Shown piece after piece: positions 42,011 to 53,872 of a stretch of DNA of 64,000 bases. The position numbers were made by a program, and so were the translations under genes. The notes beneath the pieces are model-generated. The model saw only the letters and a program-made list of their open reading frames with translations, searched no databases and was not told the DNA's origin. This DNA comes from Limnephilus marmoratus. Taxonomy: Eukaryota > Arthropoda > Insecta > Trichoptera > Limnephilidae. Within the stretch, counting starts at the first letter, position 1; the number at the start of each line of letters is the position of its first letter. The stretch covers positions 3,658,001-3,722,000 of the forward strand of contig OU862913.1 in the NCBI GenBank assembly GCA_917880885.1, in the 5' to 3' direction.

Positions 42011-44469
42011 AATGGTGCCGCCGAGGTGCAGTGATTCTAAGGGGAGAGGGTCTTTTGGGGGTGCTTTGTTAATTTTAACGGACAATAGGTATTTATGTAT
42101 CTTCGATTGTGTTGCGAGACATTACATCGGAAAGACTATGTTGGGGGTTTATTTGGATATAATAAATTACGTTATATTAGGGATACCTATTCTCAAATAT
42201 ATTTTAGAATTTACTCAGTAATTGAAGATATTTGTTAGGCAAGGTACGTACTAGGTATATCGGTTTTGAAAACAGATGTATTGCATGGTTATTAACAAAT
42301 TTTAAACAATAGAATCCCCAATCCAAAAATAAAAAAAACCGACACCTTTTACCTTAAACTTTAGGAATCTCAAGAAAACTGTTATGTAGAGGCCTACATA
42401 AGCTAGCTTTTGACTTCGTTGAAACGCACACTTGGAAGTATTTTACGATTAGGGATATAGTACTTTACGATTAGGTATATTTTATTCGAAATTCACATTT
42501 TAGCTCAAATCATTAGTATTCGCGATTGGACGAGACCGTCAGCGCTCTGCTATTATTATTTAGCAAATTTCCTTCTTTCAAATTTAACCGAATGAGTTAC
42601 GACGCTGGAACTGGCGATTGTTGGAGCAATTTTGAGTTAAGCTTCCCTATTCCATGGATGTAGGTTACTCTTTATGCAGTTATGATCAGTGGGCGGAGTG
42701 AACGAGATGCCGGTGGGCTACACTATTTCCCAAATGTGGAGGCGGAGCAAGCGACGATAGGAACTTAGTCCAATTAAATTGGAATCCTTTGTGATGGAGA
42801 CTTGGAAACCTGTGTCTCTGAACGGCCCTGAAGCAGTTGAGAGCGAGGCAGGAGCCCTTTCATGATGTCGATGTATATGCTATCACATGTATCGTCATAA
42901 AGGCATTGGGGAACGTCTGGAAGGCAGAGGACGTGCGCCCATAATCCCCCCCTTCAGCCCCCTTCAGAGGTGTCAGCTGATAAGAGTCGCTGTCGCGGGA
43001 GGCCAATTAAATACAGGACGGAGATAACGATCTGGCCGGGCTACCTCCGTAATGAAGGAAAAGAAGTGACGAAATTCGCGTTGGCTTCACTACCCTTTGA
43101 TTACGCTCGTGGGGAGTTACCTTGTCAGCGGAACGAAGAGAACACGACATACGGAGTTGTTTTAGCAATCGATCGGCGGCTCCTTGTCGGAAACCGGATA
43201 AATTTTCATAATCTTCCCCAAAATTAGAATTAGGGCATCATCCAGCATCAGGTTGGGAATGTACTTTGGACGAAAGAGTAGAGGGGGAAGGTAAGGAATG
43301 GATGATATAGAACTGGATTCACGCCCCGGTGCCATTCATTCCTGGACCCAGCACCCTGGAAGCCGAGCTTGACATTCCTTCCCCGAGCTGATATTTGAGA
43401 TGAGCTTGGGATATCACCTATCGTAGGGCGGAGGTCCGTGAATGCTACGTGCTACGTGGAGGCCCACCTCCGTCACGCCTGCTTCCGTCATGCGAGGGGA
43501 GGTATTTTCATTCAAATCAAATACCTACCGATGTTCACCGCGGCTGAGGGCAGACGCATGTTTATAACGTGCTTAGGAAAACGTAAGCATCATTTCTACT
43601 GGTTCGAGGCGGTGTGCTGGACGGAGAACGGGACTGTTGAGGAGCTGTGTGACTGCAGAGGCGAGGGCCGATGACATCAAAACCCACCTTTACTAAATTC
43701 AAACTTCGCGAGATCAGAGGGGGGAGCGGCTCCACCGACCTCCTGACATTGCCGCTTGTCTAATCCACTTCGGTTTAATGTTCATGTTCGATGCTATAGG
43801 AGTCCGGAACTCTAGTCATCGACATGCTGAGAGACTTCATCATCATCACCAATTCAGCTTAGAGGATGTCACGACCTAAAACCTCGTGCCTCCCACGCAT
43901 TCCTGAATACTTCCGAACGTCGGCTACCACACCATAAAACGAAGCAGATCCTCACATCAAGCGATATGAGATGGCATTTCACCAAACAACAGTAGCAGTA
44001 TCACCAGTATACTTTAGCGGCGTATTGGTTGAGAACACTCCCACTATCATCCTTCAAACCAGAAACACACATCAAACCCTTTCCCGACAGGAAGCAAAAC
44101 ATGTCGATTTTACATTCGTCGCTTGCGACCATCAAAATATTCTCTGGAGGTGATGGGATTGGAGGCTGACCGGGCGGTTTTAATTGAACCTCACCAAGTC
44201 AGTTGCGGAAATGGAGGAGTCCAATCGAAGCAATACATGTTTTGTTTCATGTCAATCCCTAATGATCTCCCAAAAATACCTACTCAAACTCAAAACTAAC
44301 TAACAAACTTCACTTACAACTGTGACTGTAGATTTGAGCATCCCGGGCCTGTTTTGATTGAATTTTGATTGTAAATTCGTAACTGGAGTACAAATGTCAA
44401 ATTACTTTATATGTTAGCATCCCGAGGATAGCTGAGGAATCGCCGCATTTCACTAAAGGTAGGATCTTC

Positions 44470-44592
44470 CTAATTCACTGTATAAAGGTATATTTATGTA
44501 CTAGGTACCAGGGAGAATGACGCGGGTTAATTCACTGTATAAAGGTATATTTATGTACTAGGTACTAGGTGGGATGACGCGGGTTAATTCAA
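44470..44592 (+). repeat. Tandem duplication, about 61 bp
   Basis: TTAATTCACTGTATAAAGGT, continuing through a TAGGTACTAGGT-type segment to GATGACGCGGG, occurs twice head to tail and is followed by a third GGTTAATTC start. Confidence 0.9.
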
Positions 44593-45114
44593 AAGAAATA
44601 GTCATCAACAAACAAGTATAGAACGGACGTTAGTAGGGGAGGAAGTGGCACGAATGGTAGAGTTAGATATTTTCAAGTTAGATAGAGTCAGTCATTGTAA
44701 ATCGAACCCTAGTGAATTGTAACACGCCATACCTAAAAGAACAAAGGGTTTACCACAAACAAATTATTAATTTAACTGGATTAACCATATCAAACCCTTA
44801 AAACAAAAAATAACACAACGTTAGGGGGTTAATTACAAGTTGATTAATTGCGAGCATCTTGCCACGTATACCTAAAACGTATTACGTAAAGGGTTGTCGA
44901 GGCGCTGCCAAAGGAACGAAGGGGATAGCGGCTTGAGCGACGGAGATACAAGGCTACGAATATGAATACGAGTACGAAAGGGAGGCGAACTCTACGTACA
45001 GAGTTTACGTAGCAGAATCTACGAACGATGTAGAAAGAAAGAAGCAAAAAAAATCACGTTTTAAAAGAAAAGAAAATTATTTAATTAATTAAGTAAGGGG
45101 GGGTAAGAGTCTTT

Positions 45115-45530
45115 TATTACAAGACAAATTAGAGAGTTGGTTCTGAGACGGATTCTAAATATCCGAGAACGTACGTCAGGGTTCTCTCCAATAAGATTAT
45201 TTAAGCTACCTACTTTTAATTTAACGCAGCAGACTATATTGACTTGATCTACTGGGAAAAACCATCAGAACCACCTCTTACAAAACTGATATCTAGCGAG
45301 ACAATAATTGATGCCATTGCAGACCACAAAATTATCGAATTCAACATTTTGTGCAAGTTCCGATTGATGCCCTGTCACACGCAAGCCACGGAAAGATGCA
45401 TCAAAGTGGTAACAGCATCATGCTCTGCTGTTTGCAACCCTGAAAGACGTTAAGGGTGGATACAAAACAAGCTAGAATCTTGTCGTATAACGCCAGTGTT
45501 CAATTCGAAGGAGGATTATAAAACACAATA
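45115..45530 (+). pseudogene. C-terminal fragment of the GCDGT-family transposon protein
   Basis: The plus strand reads RELVLRRILNIRE, FKLPTFNLTQQT, then (after a one-base shift) DLIYWEKPSEPPLTKLISSE, KFRLMPCHTQATERCIKVV and NPERRKGWIQNKLESC. These match the known end of the same uncharacterised family as 38860-40060. The two fragments overlap by about five residues with different nucleotides. They may therefore be from two copies rather than one split copy. Confidence 0.55.
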
Positions 45531-45783
45531 ACTTTTATGATTTTTGACTTTATTTTTTAACATTGTTTGTGATTTTTTTGTGTAGCAATGGTACTTTTAT
45601 TGTTTCTTGATTAGTAGATAATATTACAAGTAAATGAAAAGTTTATTTTTTTTATATTTTAACTACTTTTATTGAGCAAAGATTAAACCCTTCTTTTTCT
45701 AGTTTCTCGCTGTTTTTGTAAAATTTGAATTGACTTGGGGCAGTACTTGTACTCGAAATATCTTAATGCTGTCATAATGACTT
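45531..45783. other. AT-rich junction before pol C-terminus
   Basis: Poly-T-rich with no gene. The right boundary of the inserted block probably lies here. Confidence 0.4.
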
Positions 45784-46107
45784 TTAAAAGTATCCTTGTA
45801 GAGCATCCATTCCACACCCCGCTGCTAAGAAAAACAAAAAAAACAAAAAATCGATCCACACTATTCCTGAACGAGTAGTCGTATGAGTCCGATCCTGTTT
45901 GATGGCTGGTTTTGGAAGGGTTGGTGGTAGCTCTGTTGCGGCTTCTTTCGGTTCCTTGGCGATGTAAGCCGGTTTGAGGCGGTCAATGCTCACGGTTAAT
46001 TCTTTTCCTCTGCATAGGATGACGTAGGTCCTACCATTCCGGTGGACGACTTGGTGAGGGCCGCTGTATGGTTGCTGAAGCGGGCTCTTAATGGTGTCGT
46101 CCCTCAA
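45784..46107 (-). pseudogene. Integrase C-terminal (GPY/F-type) segment, out of frame
   Basis: Open frame containing IKSPLQQPYSGPHQVVHRNG and SIDRLKPAYI, the C-terminal GPY/F-like domain that normally finishes Ty3/gypsy integrase. It lies one base out of frame with the main pol frame. The shift is just upstream of the apparent pol stop, near 46150, where homologous residues (HFIFKDLP) appear in the second frame. A one-base deletion in this copy is the likely cause; programmed frameshifting there would be unusual. Confidence 0.75.
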
Positions 46108-48887
46108 GAAAACGTGAGTCGCTGTGGGTAAGTCTTTGAAGATGAAATGACGTCCTTCACTATGGCGGGTACCTTCAACCGGTCGAAGTTCGTTAAAGTG
46201 CTGTCGAAGTTCCTTGAGGAAGTTGCTCTATTGTCGCAGGTTGCTGGTCGTGCAACGAGGAATTCTCCTGGTAAACGGAGCGGCTCGCCGTATACCAGCT
46301 CGGCCGAGGTGGTAGCGAGGTCGTCTCTCCAGGCTGCTCTTATTCCCATTAAAACAGTGGGAAGCACTTCGGTCCAACGGTCCTTCTGATGGCATTTGAT
46401 CGCAGCCTTGAGCTGGCGCTGTAGCCTTTCCACCATGCCGTTTGCCGCAGGGTGGTATGCGGTGGTATGAATCTGCGTCGTACCTGCTAAGCAGTTCAAT
46501 TGCCTGAACAGCCTAGACTCGAATTGTCTTCCTTGGTCAGTGGTGATTCGAAGCGGGGTTCCGAACCCGGTGATCCAACCCTGGTAGAATGCGCGCGCCA
46601 CTGTTTCTGCTTCTTGGTCCTTGATAGGGAACGCTTCTGGCCATCTCGTGAACCGGTCTACGCATGTAAGGCAGTACCGGCATCCTTCTGACATGGGCAT
46701 GATGATGATGTCGATATGGACATGTTCAAATCTGTATGAAGTTCTAGGAAAGGTTCCAAGGGGTGCTGACACGTGTCGTGACACCTTACTTAGTTGGCAC
46801 TGGAGGCAGTTGCGTGCGAGTTTCCTTGTGTCAGCTTTGATGGCCGGCCAGACATAACGTTCAGTTATGAGTTTGACCGTTGCCTTGATGCCTGGGTGAG
46901 CCAGCTGATGAACCGCATTGAAAGCTGCAGAACGGAATTTCTTTGTGACGAAAGGTCTGGCTATATTTGTCGATAAATCGCAGTAGAGTTGCGTGTCGTT
47001 CACTTGGTCAGCTGCTAGCGCTACGTAATCCAAGGGAGTGTGAACTGTCTCGACCCTGGAGAGGGCATCTGCGACGATGTTGTCTTTACCTGCCACGTGG
47101 CGAATGTCGGTGGTGAACTGGCTGATATAGTCTAGGTGACGGAATTGTCTCGGTGAGCACTTGTCAGCCTTTTGCTGAAAGGCGAAGGTGATGGGCTTAT
47201 GGTCGGTGAAGATGGTGAACATCCTCCCCTCTACCATATGTCTAAAGTGTTTTACAGCGAGGTAGATGGCCAGGAGCTCCCTGTCATAAGCACCGTATTT
47301 TCGCTCCGCTGGACTTAATTTCTTGGAGAAGAACCCCAACGGCTCCCAGTGACCTTCGATGAGCTGCTGGAGCGCAGCACCAGCTGCGGTGTCAGATGCG
47401 TCGCTGACTATGGAGAGTGGAGCTTCGCACTTGGGTTGAGCGAGCAGGGTTGCCTGAGCAAGTGCTTCCTTACACTTGTCAAAGGCTTCCATGGTCTCTT
47501 TGGTCCAATGTATTGGTTGCTTGCCTTTCTGATTTCCTTGGAGGAAATCACTGAGTGGGGCTTGAGTATCTGCAGCTTTGTGCAGGAATCTCCTATAAAA
47601 GTTGAGGGCTCCGAGGAACCGGCGGAGATCCTTTACAGTTTCTGGCCGATTGTAACTTCTAATAGCATCGACTTTTTCTGGCAAGGGTGTAATGCCAGCG
47701 CCAGACACCAGGTATCCCAGGAATTTAACCTCAGGCAAACCAAAGTGGCATTTTCCAGGGTTAATGACCACACCATAATCCTGAAGACGCTGGAAAAAGA
47801 TTTTGAGGTGGGTCATGTGCTCCTCTTCTGTTGACGAGGCGATGAGTATGTCGTCGATGTAGGCGTAACAAAAATCCAGCCCTCTGGTGATCTCATCGAT
47901 GAAGCGTTGGAAGGTCTGAGCTGCGTTACGGAGGCCGAAAGACATCACTGGAAATTCGAAGAGTCCGAACGGAGTAGATATGGCCGTCTTTGAAATGTCA
48001 TCAGGAGCCACCGGAATCTGATTATAAGCCCGTACAAGGTCTATGGTTGAGAAAATCTTGGCGCCTCTCAGTGCCTGAGTGAAGTCCTGAATATGGCGTA
48101 CAGGATATCGGTCAGGAATGGTTCTGGCGTTCAGCCCGCGATAATCACCGCATGGTCGCCATTGGTCATCCTTTTTGGGGACCATATGTAGTGGCGATGC
48201 CCAGCAGCTCTCGGAAGGCCGGGCGATTCCTAAACGGACCATGGTCTCAAACTCCTTCTTGGCCCGTTTGAGTTTATCAGGAGCGAGGCGGCGGGGTCGT
48301 TCGACAACTGGAGGGCCTGGAGTAGTTCGGATGTGATGAAGGGTAGCATGGCGAACTTCCTTCATAGCGCCATCAGGGCGCGTGATATCAGGATACTTTT
48401 GTAAAATTTTGTGGAAAGGGGACGTTCCTGTGACAGTCTTGATAGAAGCAATATTATTGCTGCTTCGCTTGCCTGTGGTTGTCAGGTTAGTCACTTGGTC
48501 CAGCAGTCGTGGGTTGCGGATATCTACCAGCAACTCAAATTTCGCCAGGATGTCCGCTCCAATGATGGGCTTGGAGACGTCAGCAATGACGAAGCTCCAA
48601 ATGAAGTCGCGTCGTAGACCTAAGTCAAGGTTGAGCGTCAGGCTACCGTAAGTTGCGATGGTGCTGCCTTTTGCGGCCGCCAGTTCGTAAGCTTGCTTGG
48701 CTGGACGACCTTGAACCAAACGCCGCGGAAAAACACAGAGGTCCGCCCCAGTATCCACGAGAAACTGAGTACGTGTTTTACGGTCAGTGACGAACAGGCG
48801 ACTTATTTGAGTAGGGCTCCTGGTGCTGGTCGCCATCAGTGTGAGCCCGGGGCGTTTCCCTGCACAAAGTTGCAAGGTTGATTGCAT
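46104..48887 (-). CDS. Ty3/gypsy pol polyprotein (protease, RT, RNase H, integrase)
   Basis: 927 codons open. Protease active site DTGA (residues 45-48). RT with TIDLVRAY (D283) and the catalytic YIDD (343-346). RNase H with D496 (SDASD), E537 and D562 (TDHKP). Integrase zinc motif H660, H664, C694, C697, then the catalytic D726, D784, E820 with the standard 35-residue D-E gap. All catalytic residues are present. The frame overlaps gag by about 50 bases in the -1 position, so gag-pol would be made by -1 frameshifting. The C-terminus is cut by a frameshift (see 45784-46107), so the copy is probably inactive. Confidence 0.93.
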   Translation of the reverse strand: MQSTLQLCAGKRPGLTLMATSTRSPTQISRLFVTDRKTRTQFLVDTGADLCVFPRRLVQGRPAKQAYELAAAKGSTIATYGSLTLNLDLGLRRDFIWSFVIADVSKPIIGADILAKFELLVDIRNPRLLDQVTNLTTTGKRSSNNIASIKTVTGTSPFHKILQKYPDITRPDGAMKEVRHATLHHIRTTPGPPVVERPRRLAPDKLKRAKKEFETMVRLGIARPSESCWASPLHMVPKKDDQWRPCGDYRGLNARTIPDRYPVRHIQDFTQALRGAKIFSTIDLVRAYNQIPVAPDDISKTAISTPFGLFEFPVMSFGLRNAAQTFQRFIDEITRGLDFCYAYIDDILIASSTEEEHMTHLKIFFQRLQDYGVVINPGKCHFGLPEVKFLGYLVSGAGITPLPEKVDAIRSYNRPETVKDLRRFLGALNFYRRFLHKAADTQAPLSDFLQGNQKGKQPIHWTKETMEAFDKCKEALAQATLLAQPKCEAPLSIVSDASDTAAGAALQQLIEGHWEPLGFFSKKLSPAERKYGAYDRELLAIYLAVKHFRHMVEGRMFTIFTDHKPITFAFQQKADKCSPRQFRHLDYISQFTTDIRHVAGKDNIVADALSRVETVHTPLDYVALAADQVNDTQLYCDLSTNIARPFVTKKFRSAAFNAVHQLAHPGIKATVKLITERYVWPAIKADTRKLARNCLQCQLSKVSRHVSAPLGTFPRTSYRFEHVHIDIIIMPMSEGCRYCLTCVDRFTRWPEAFPIKDQEAETVARAFYQGWITGFGTPLRITTDQGRQFESRLFRQLNCLAGTTQIHTTAYHPAANGMVERLQRQLKAAIKCHQKDRWTEVLPTVLMGIRAAWRDDLATTSAELVYGEPLRLPGEFLVARPATCDNRATSSRNFDSTLTNFDRLKVPAIVKDVISSSKTYPQRLTFS

Positions 48888-49666
48888 GCACGCGCCCTAG
48901 CCCCGAACCTGCTGTGATACCAGCACATGCCTTCGGATTGGCGATCCCTCGAACGGGAGCGGGAGGAATTTCTCCGCCAACGAGGACTGATACTCCGTGA
49001 TTGACGGTCTTTTGAGCGCAGCGTTGCTATCTCTCGCCTTAGGGTGGTCAACTCCTTTTGGAGTGGCAGTATCATTCGTTCGAACCTGCTGATCAGGCTA
49101 TTATCAAGAGTCGGCTCTGAAACTGCATTGATTGCTGGCCTGCCGGCGTAGTCATCAATAGCGTCTGCAAGGTTCGCCAACTCATCCAACGAGGTTTGTT
49201 GTTGTGTAGCCAAAACAACCTGCATACTCCGGGGAAGTCTGCCCATCCAGAGAGTTCTTAACACCTCATCAGGCACGGCGCTGCCCGCGAGGGTGCGCAG
49301 ATGACGGAGGAACTGGGATGGTTTACGATCTCCCCGTTCTTCGTGCTCCAAAAGTCTCCTTGTCTTTTGTTCCTGTGTGGAGCTGAGGCGTCTGGTCAGC
49401 TCACTTCTTAAGAGGGCGTAGGCTCCGGTATCAGGGGGCTTGACAATAATGTCCCGGACTTCTTGTGCATAAGTAGGGTCCAAGGCTCCAAGGACGAATC
49501 CGAATTTGGTGGCGTCAGCTGTGACTCCTGAAGCCTCAAAACTCCTTTCAACCATCGCAAACCATAATTCTGGATCGTTCGGATAAAAGGGCGGTATTCT
49601 TACTGCTACCCGGTTAACTTCTGGCGACGTATTTGTCGATGTCGATGATCCGATTGGAAGAGACAT
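48836..49666 (-). CDS. Ty3/gypsy gag protein with CHCC zinc knuckle
   Basis: Structural capsid/nucleocapsid protein of the LTR element, 276 aa from [12 protein letters not shown]. The frame is open further up to 49783, but that part lies in the LTR/PBS, so I use the methionine at 49666. The capsid-like region has [19 protein letters not shown] and the helical [15 protein letters not shown]. An arginine-serine-rich tract follows (about 235-255). The C-terminus has C-x2-H-x9-C-x3-C (CWYH...CNQPC), the unusual CHCC knuckle known from the CsRn1 clade instead of the usual CCHC. The frame is intact. Confidence 0.9.
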   Translation of the reverse strand: MSLPIGSSTSTNTSPEVNRVAVRIPPFYPNDPELWFAMVERSFEASGVTADATKFGFVLGALDPTYAQEVRDIIVKPPDTGAYALLRSELTRRLSSTQEQKTRRLLEHEERGDRKPSQFLRHLRTLAGSAVPDEVLRTLWMGRLPRSMQVVLATQQQTSLDELANLADAIDDYAGRPAINAVSEPTLDNSLISRFERMILPLQKELTTLRREIATLRSKDRQSRSISPRWRRNSSRSRSRDRQSEGMCWYHSRFGARARACNQPCNFVQGNAPGSH

Positions 49667-49720
49667 TGGAAGATAAATTATTATAATTAATTTAAATCGT
49701 AACAAAAAACTTAATAAATT

Positions 49721-49740
49721 CGTGTGTCGGAGGTCACCAC
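49721..49740 (-). other. Primer-binding site, tRNA-Trp type
   Basis: Immediately inside the 5' LTR the minus strand reads G-TGGTGACCTCCGACACACG. It begins TGGTGACC like the tRNA-Trp primer sites of CsRn1/Kabuki elements, although the rest of the match is imperfect. Confidence 0.65.
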
Positions 49741-50902
49741 TGTAGCAATCAGACGTGCTACGCAAACGCGTAAAGAAAAACACTGGAATTAACTGTTGAC
49801 CGTTTATTAATAATTCAAATAATACACTGAGCTTGATCGTAGTAAATAACGGTACAAGTTGTTTGGCTTGCTATTCTATCGACTGACTGGGTCAAGTCAA
49901 TACTCCGGCTTTTATAATGCCGCGGTGGAGGTAACGGTTTAATAATTCGGCTGATAATATCGAGAGAATACGATACGTTTCTCGATGGTTCTGACGCCTA
50001 ATGAAGAGGGAATCTAAATGCTCCGGTTCTTTCCATAAAGTGCGACGAGATCCCAGATATCTCAGCGCCGGTAGGTAGGTATTATTCGTGTACCGTTCCG
50101 ATTGTACCACGCGGCGACGTCGCCGTGCTGCACAGGTATATACCTTAACCCATTGGCCACAAACCCCGGCAGCCTGCCGGGTGTGCAACTCAGGTACTTA
50201 ACCACAATCCCCGGCACGCTGACGGGCTAGAGTAGGTCCGCCAAAAAACGGAATACGAGATCAACAATTTGATAGATCAGACATTTTTGAATAAAATTTT
50301 AAAAGCCGAACATTCTGTAGATAATTAATCATTCATTTCGTAGAATTGGCAATAAAATGTTTCTTATGTTTTTTCACTGATATTTGTGTTCCAAGTTTTG
50401 TATGCTGCCAGCCGCCATTTAATTTCTTCAAAATTGCGAGTGGTTCTAGGCTTTTGGTAGTGACCCTGAACGTCCCTGATTGCTTTGAGGACTATCATAC
50501 CAAATTATTTTATTTGTCATTAGTATACATGTATGTAAAAAACAAAAACTATTATTGTTCGATTTATGAATATTATGTTTTTTTGTAACTTTTTAAATAA
50601 AAATGTGGAAAAAAACTTACGAAAAAAGATAAGGTTATATTTGTATTCTTATTTACACATATTTAAAAAAAAAAAAAATTATTTTAATGTTTTTCTTTAC
50701 CTTAATCGTATAAGTAAATAAATTTAAAGAAATTAATTTATTTGAATATATGGTTTAAAAGTTACAATAGATTTAGTTTACCAATTCAGGTTTTCAATTT
50801 TTGGTACAAAATTAATTCAGTGGTGAAGGCCAATTTTTTTGCTCATTAATTCTGTGGCCAATGGGTTAAGTAGGTACGTACCTGAGTGTTGGCTTCACCA
50901 CA
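49741..50902 (-). repeat. 5' LTR of the Ty3/gypsy element, carrying a MITE
   Basis: Matches the 3' LTR throughout after removing 50149-50865 and one TTAA. It should hold the element's promoter and transcription start; no TATA box was pinned down. Confidence 0.9.
50149..50865. mobile_element. piggyBac-type MITE, TTAA-flanked
   Basis: 13-bp inverted termini CCCATTGGCCACA are flanked by TTAA on both sides (50145-50148, 50866-50869). The other LTR shows the empty site CCTTAAGTAGG. 717 bp, no transposase. Near the left end is a repeated CCCCGGCA word (CCCCGGCAGCCTGCCGGG and CCCCGGCACGC). Confidence 0.92.
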
Positions 50903-50906
50903 TATA

Positions 50907-51060
50907 TTGGTAAGCTCTGGCGTTATGAAATTATTTATCATACGTGTTCTGTCGCTAACAAAATCAATTTATTGCAAACGTCAGAAAAAAACAAACCAAT
51001 TGTCGCCTTGGAAAGGGGAAAGGGATGATGGGGGAAGTGGAGCGGAGAGAGGGAAGGTGG
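50907..51060 (+). mobile_element. Second Helitron copy, right part
   Basis: Continues the Helitron broken at 36709 (TTGGTAAGCTCTGGCGTTATG, then TTGCAAACGTCAGAAAAAAAC) into a short purine-rich run. The 3' terminal hairpin and CTAGT were not found, so this copy is truncated. Confidence 0.8.
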
Positions 51061-51480
51061 TTTTGCTTAATACCTGTTACGATAATAATTATCTCCGTGA
51101 TAATTATTATCATGACTTAGGTAAACCTCATCGAACCTAGTTTGGTTGCTGGCGGATCGTTAATTTGTTGCCTCCTGGCTAGATATTTAATTAATAAATC
51201 GCCATGTTTTTGTTTTGTCGATTGGCGACACTGCAAAAAGCACTTCCGTTCGTGGGACTTTTTGAATTTTCGCCGTCCCGGGAGCCGAGGTGAATTCGAC
51301 TAGTAAACTAAGTGATAGTTTTTATTTTAAATTTTAATATGGGATAATCTCTTTGTTATATTTTATAAATTCAAACCGCGAGCCGGATCATTAAGTGTGA
51401 TCATTTTATTAATGCGACTCATCGTACCTAATCAAATATCAACTTTTTCTTCGTGGATTACAATATTAACTTTATGATCA
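51061..51480. other. Spacer with a short palindrome
   Basis: GATAATAATTATC-tccgt-GATAATTATTATC near 51080-51111 is a hairpin. No gene was seen. Confidence 0.5.
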
Positions 51481-52106
51481 GGTATTTTCTGTAAGGAAAA
51501 TAAGATATATGTTGTTTTTTTAGCATTAAGTGTAAGTTATTATCGAACCATGATTTTGTTAATATCTTCATTTGCCAATATGTTAACTAGTTCCCATGTT
51601 TGACATTTTATTAACAATGCAGTGTCATTAGCATTAAACATTAATTCTCCTTAAATTTTCTGTTGGAAAATGTTATTTACATATATTAGAAATAATAATG
51701 GTCCGAGGACGGTACCTTGAGGGATGCCAAATTTACTTTTGAAAGATGCAATAAATGATTGGTTTAATTTTACTACTTGAGGTCTCTCAAGCAAGGTCTT
51801 TAAAGCAAGTTTTACATGGGAAATGCTGTCAAAGGCTTTCTTTAAGTCGATGAAAATTCCTGTACATTTATTTGATTTGTCCAGGAAACTCTGAATATAA
51901 CATGAGATTTTAGCGATGGCATCTTGGGTATTTTTTCCCTCTGTGAATCCAAATTGATTTTTTTGATGGTTAATTTTTTTTTATAAATGCAATTAGTCTC
52001 TTTTTAGCATTTTTTTCAAAAAATTTCGACATATTAGATAAGAGTGAAATGGGTCTATAATTAAAAACGTCCTCCGGACCACCGGATTTAAATAATGGCG
52101 TGATGA
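51481..52106 (-). pseudogene. LINE reverse-transcriptase fragment
   Basis: The minus strand, over several frames, reads TPLFKSGGPEDVFNYRPISLL, KNQFGFTEGKNTQDAIAK, GIFIDLKKAFDSISHVK, FGIPQGTVLGPLLFLIYVN and FNANDTALL. So the catalytic YADD-type motif has become NAND. It spans RT motifs 0 to C only, with stops and shifts. Confidence 0.8.
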
Positions 52107-52865
52107 GAGTAGAGATGTCAGGAGTTCCACTAAAGAACACCAAGGAGTTTGTCTTCCTCGGGAGCAAAATAACATGGGACGGTCGGTCTAAGAGCGAGGT
52201 CGACAGCCGTATACACCAGGGCAGGCTTGCATTCAATAAAAGGTCGAAAATAATAGAATCGAATAATATAGACCTAAAACTGAGAATACTCCTCATCAAG
52301 ACCTACGTATGGAGTATCTTGATGTACGGCTGCGAAACATGGTGCCTATCCGAAAGAGATAAACGGAGACTAGAGGCTTTTGAGATCTGGTCTTATAGAA
52401 GACTGTTAGGAATTTCCTGGAGAGACCACATTACAAATGAGGAGGTTCTCCAAAGAATCGAAGGAGGAAGGCACCTGCTCAGGACCTTGTCCGAAAGGCA
52501 TGCAAGATGGATCGGCCATGTAATACGACAAGAAGGCCTCTTGCACGCCATAATGGAGGGTATGACCGAGGGGACAAACGCTAGGGGACGTCCACGCCGA
52601 GAGTACCTGGAGGACCTGCTGGTGGACGTGCGCTGCTCATCATATGCAGACTTCAAAAGAGCCGCCCAAGACAGGGAAGAGTGGAAGAGACGAATAGAGG
52701 AAATTGCTGCAAACCAATCCCAGGATTGAAACCAGAGAGAGAGAGAGAGAGAGAGAATATACATGTATAGATTAAATGTGTAAATGAATTGTAAAGCGCC
52801 CTTGAGGTGATTTTCTCACGAAAATGGCGCTATAAAAATCATCCAACAATTATTATTATTATAAA
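52100..52865 (+). mobile_element. RTE-type LINE, 5'-truncated, with 3' tail
   Basis: 209 open codons (52100-52729) form the C-terminal end of an RTE-type ORF2: EFVFLGSKITWDGRSKSEV, LRILLIKTYVWSILMYGCET, KRRLEAFEIWSYRRLLGISW, ARWIGHVIRQEG. The 3' part has a (GA)n run at 52735-52755 and ends in (ATT)n at about 52847-52862, typical of RTE elements. It lacks the endonuclease and RT core. It abuts a minus-strand LINE fragment at about 52105. Confidence 0.85.
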
Positions 52866-53235
52866 ACAATTCGTTTTGAACCCATTTGGCAATCTTATCC
52901 GCTCTTAGAATTTTCAATATAATTTTATTAAAAATTACCCACCTTATTTTATATCATTTTAAAAAATAGGTCACGTTTTAAATACTACCATTGGCGATCC
53001 ATTGGTGACTTTTCAGTGAGCTAGAGTGCTAAGACTGAAAAATACGACATTATTGATGTTGTCGCTGAAAATGATTTTATTTATTTTTTCAAAGTTCCAA
53101 TTTTTTGTTTAGTGATTTTTACTTAGAACCGAACATCTTCATACCAAAAATTTAAATTAAAAAAGTAATAAAAATCATTCTCAGGTACAACAACATAAAT
53201 AATCTCTATCTTCTTTACTCTTTATACTTCTACAT
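52866..53235. other. AT-rich spacer
   Basis: Nothing recognised. Confidence 0.5.
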
Positions 53236-53239
53236 CTCT

Positions 53240-53872
53240 TCTCTATCTCTACATATTATACATTAAAGTCTAAGATAAACTCGAAAACTACTGAACGGAT
53301 TTTCATGCGGTTTTCACCAGTAGATAGAGTGTTTCGTGAGGAAGGTTTAAGTAGGTATGTAATTTGTCAAAGATTTGTGTAAATTGGTTGAAACATAACG
53401 ATAATTGTTAGAAGTGTCGGAAAAAGTCAAGCCGCCTGGTAGCTTTCATCGAAAACGCTGCCTAATCCTTTTGGGATATAAATAACAAAACAATGCATGG
53501 TGGAATATTCCTCTTTTATAGATCTACAAAAAGTCCGCGAAGGCATTTATCTCTCTTTTACTGATAGCTTACTATACCCATTCTATCTTCTAAAAAAATG
53601 GTCACGTACATTGCGGTAATTGAAAAGTTATTTAGATGGATACAGTATTAATACTTATTAACTTAAATACGTTAGTTACCTCAAGCATTTCATGCACATT
53701 ATTATAATCTTTTACACCATCTCTACGTATTATAAATTAAAGTCCTCCGCGGCATCTGTCTGTCTCTTGGCGATAAACTCAAAGACGGCGATGGTTACAA
53801 AGGTTGGATAACCATCCAATAGATGACGTTGTGTTTTATTAGCCACAGCAACGCGTGGCCGGGTCAGCTAGT
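53240..53872 (+). mobile_element. Helitron-like non-autonomous element(s)
   Basis: Starts at TCTCTACATATTATACATTAAAGTC and includes AACTACTGAACGGATTTTCATGCGG. It ends GCAACGCGTGGCCGGGTCAGCTAGT at 53872, a hairpin-forming 3' end with CTAGT. A second start (TCTCTACGTATTATAAATTAAAG) at about 53720 suggests two overlapping copies. No helicase gene. A matching 3' end occurs at 63300-63379. Confidence 0.75.

Larger units (their letters stand above)
40061..45110. other. 5-kb block without recognised genes
   Basis: GC-richer than its surroundings, especially 42770-44200. It contains a dispersed tandem-like array (40911-42010), a tandem duplication (44470-44592) and several short open frames (for example 42970-43227 and 43438-43674) that I could not assign. 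Its left start, TGTGGAGCCAAGGGCCACAC near 40515, could be an LTR or TIR end, but no matching partner was found. It separates two fragments of one protein family, so it is probably one or more further insertions. Confidence 0.4.
36710..50902 (-). mobile_element. Ty3/gypsy LTR retrotransposon (CsRn1/Kabuki type) with secondary insertions
   Basis: Two LTRs (36710-38346 and 49741-50902) end TGTGGTGAAGC...GATTGCTACA on the element's strand. They are about 441-445 bp once secondary insertions are removed. TATA duplicates flank it (36706-36709 and 50903-50906), and the split Helitron outside is continuous. From the upper end: 5' LTR, PBS, gag, pol, an about 7.4-kb foreign block, PPT, 3' LTR. A CHCC gag knuckle and a tRNA-Trp-like PBS point to the CsRn1 clade. 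No env. LTRs differ at roughly 15-20 sites by eye, so it is not recent. Confidence 0.9.

Noticed and set aside
42970..43674. ORFs of 85 and 78 codons in the GC-richer block
   Set aside because: No start context, domain or second copy supports them; GC-rich DNA keeps frames open by chance.
46147..48881. Plus-strand ORFs of 60-161 codons across the pol region
   Set aside because: Antisense shadows of the intact pol and gag frames.
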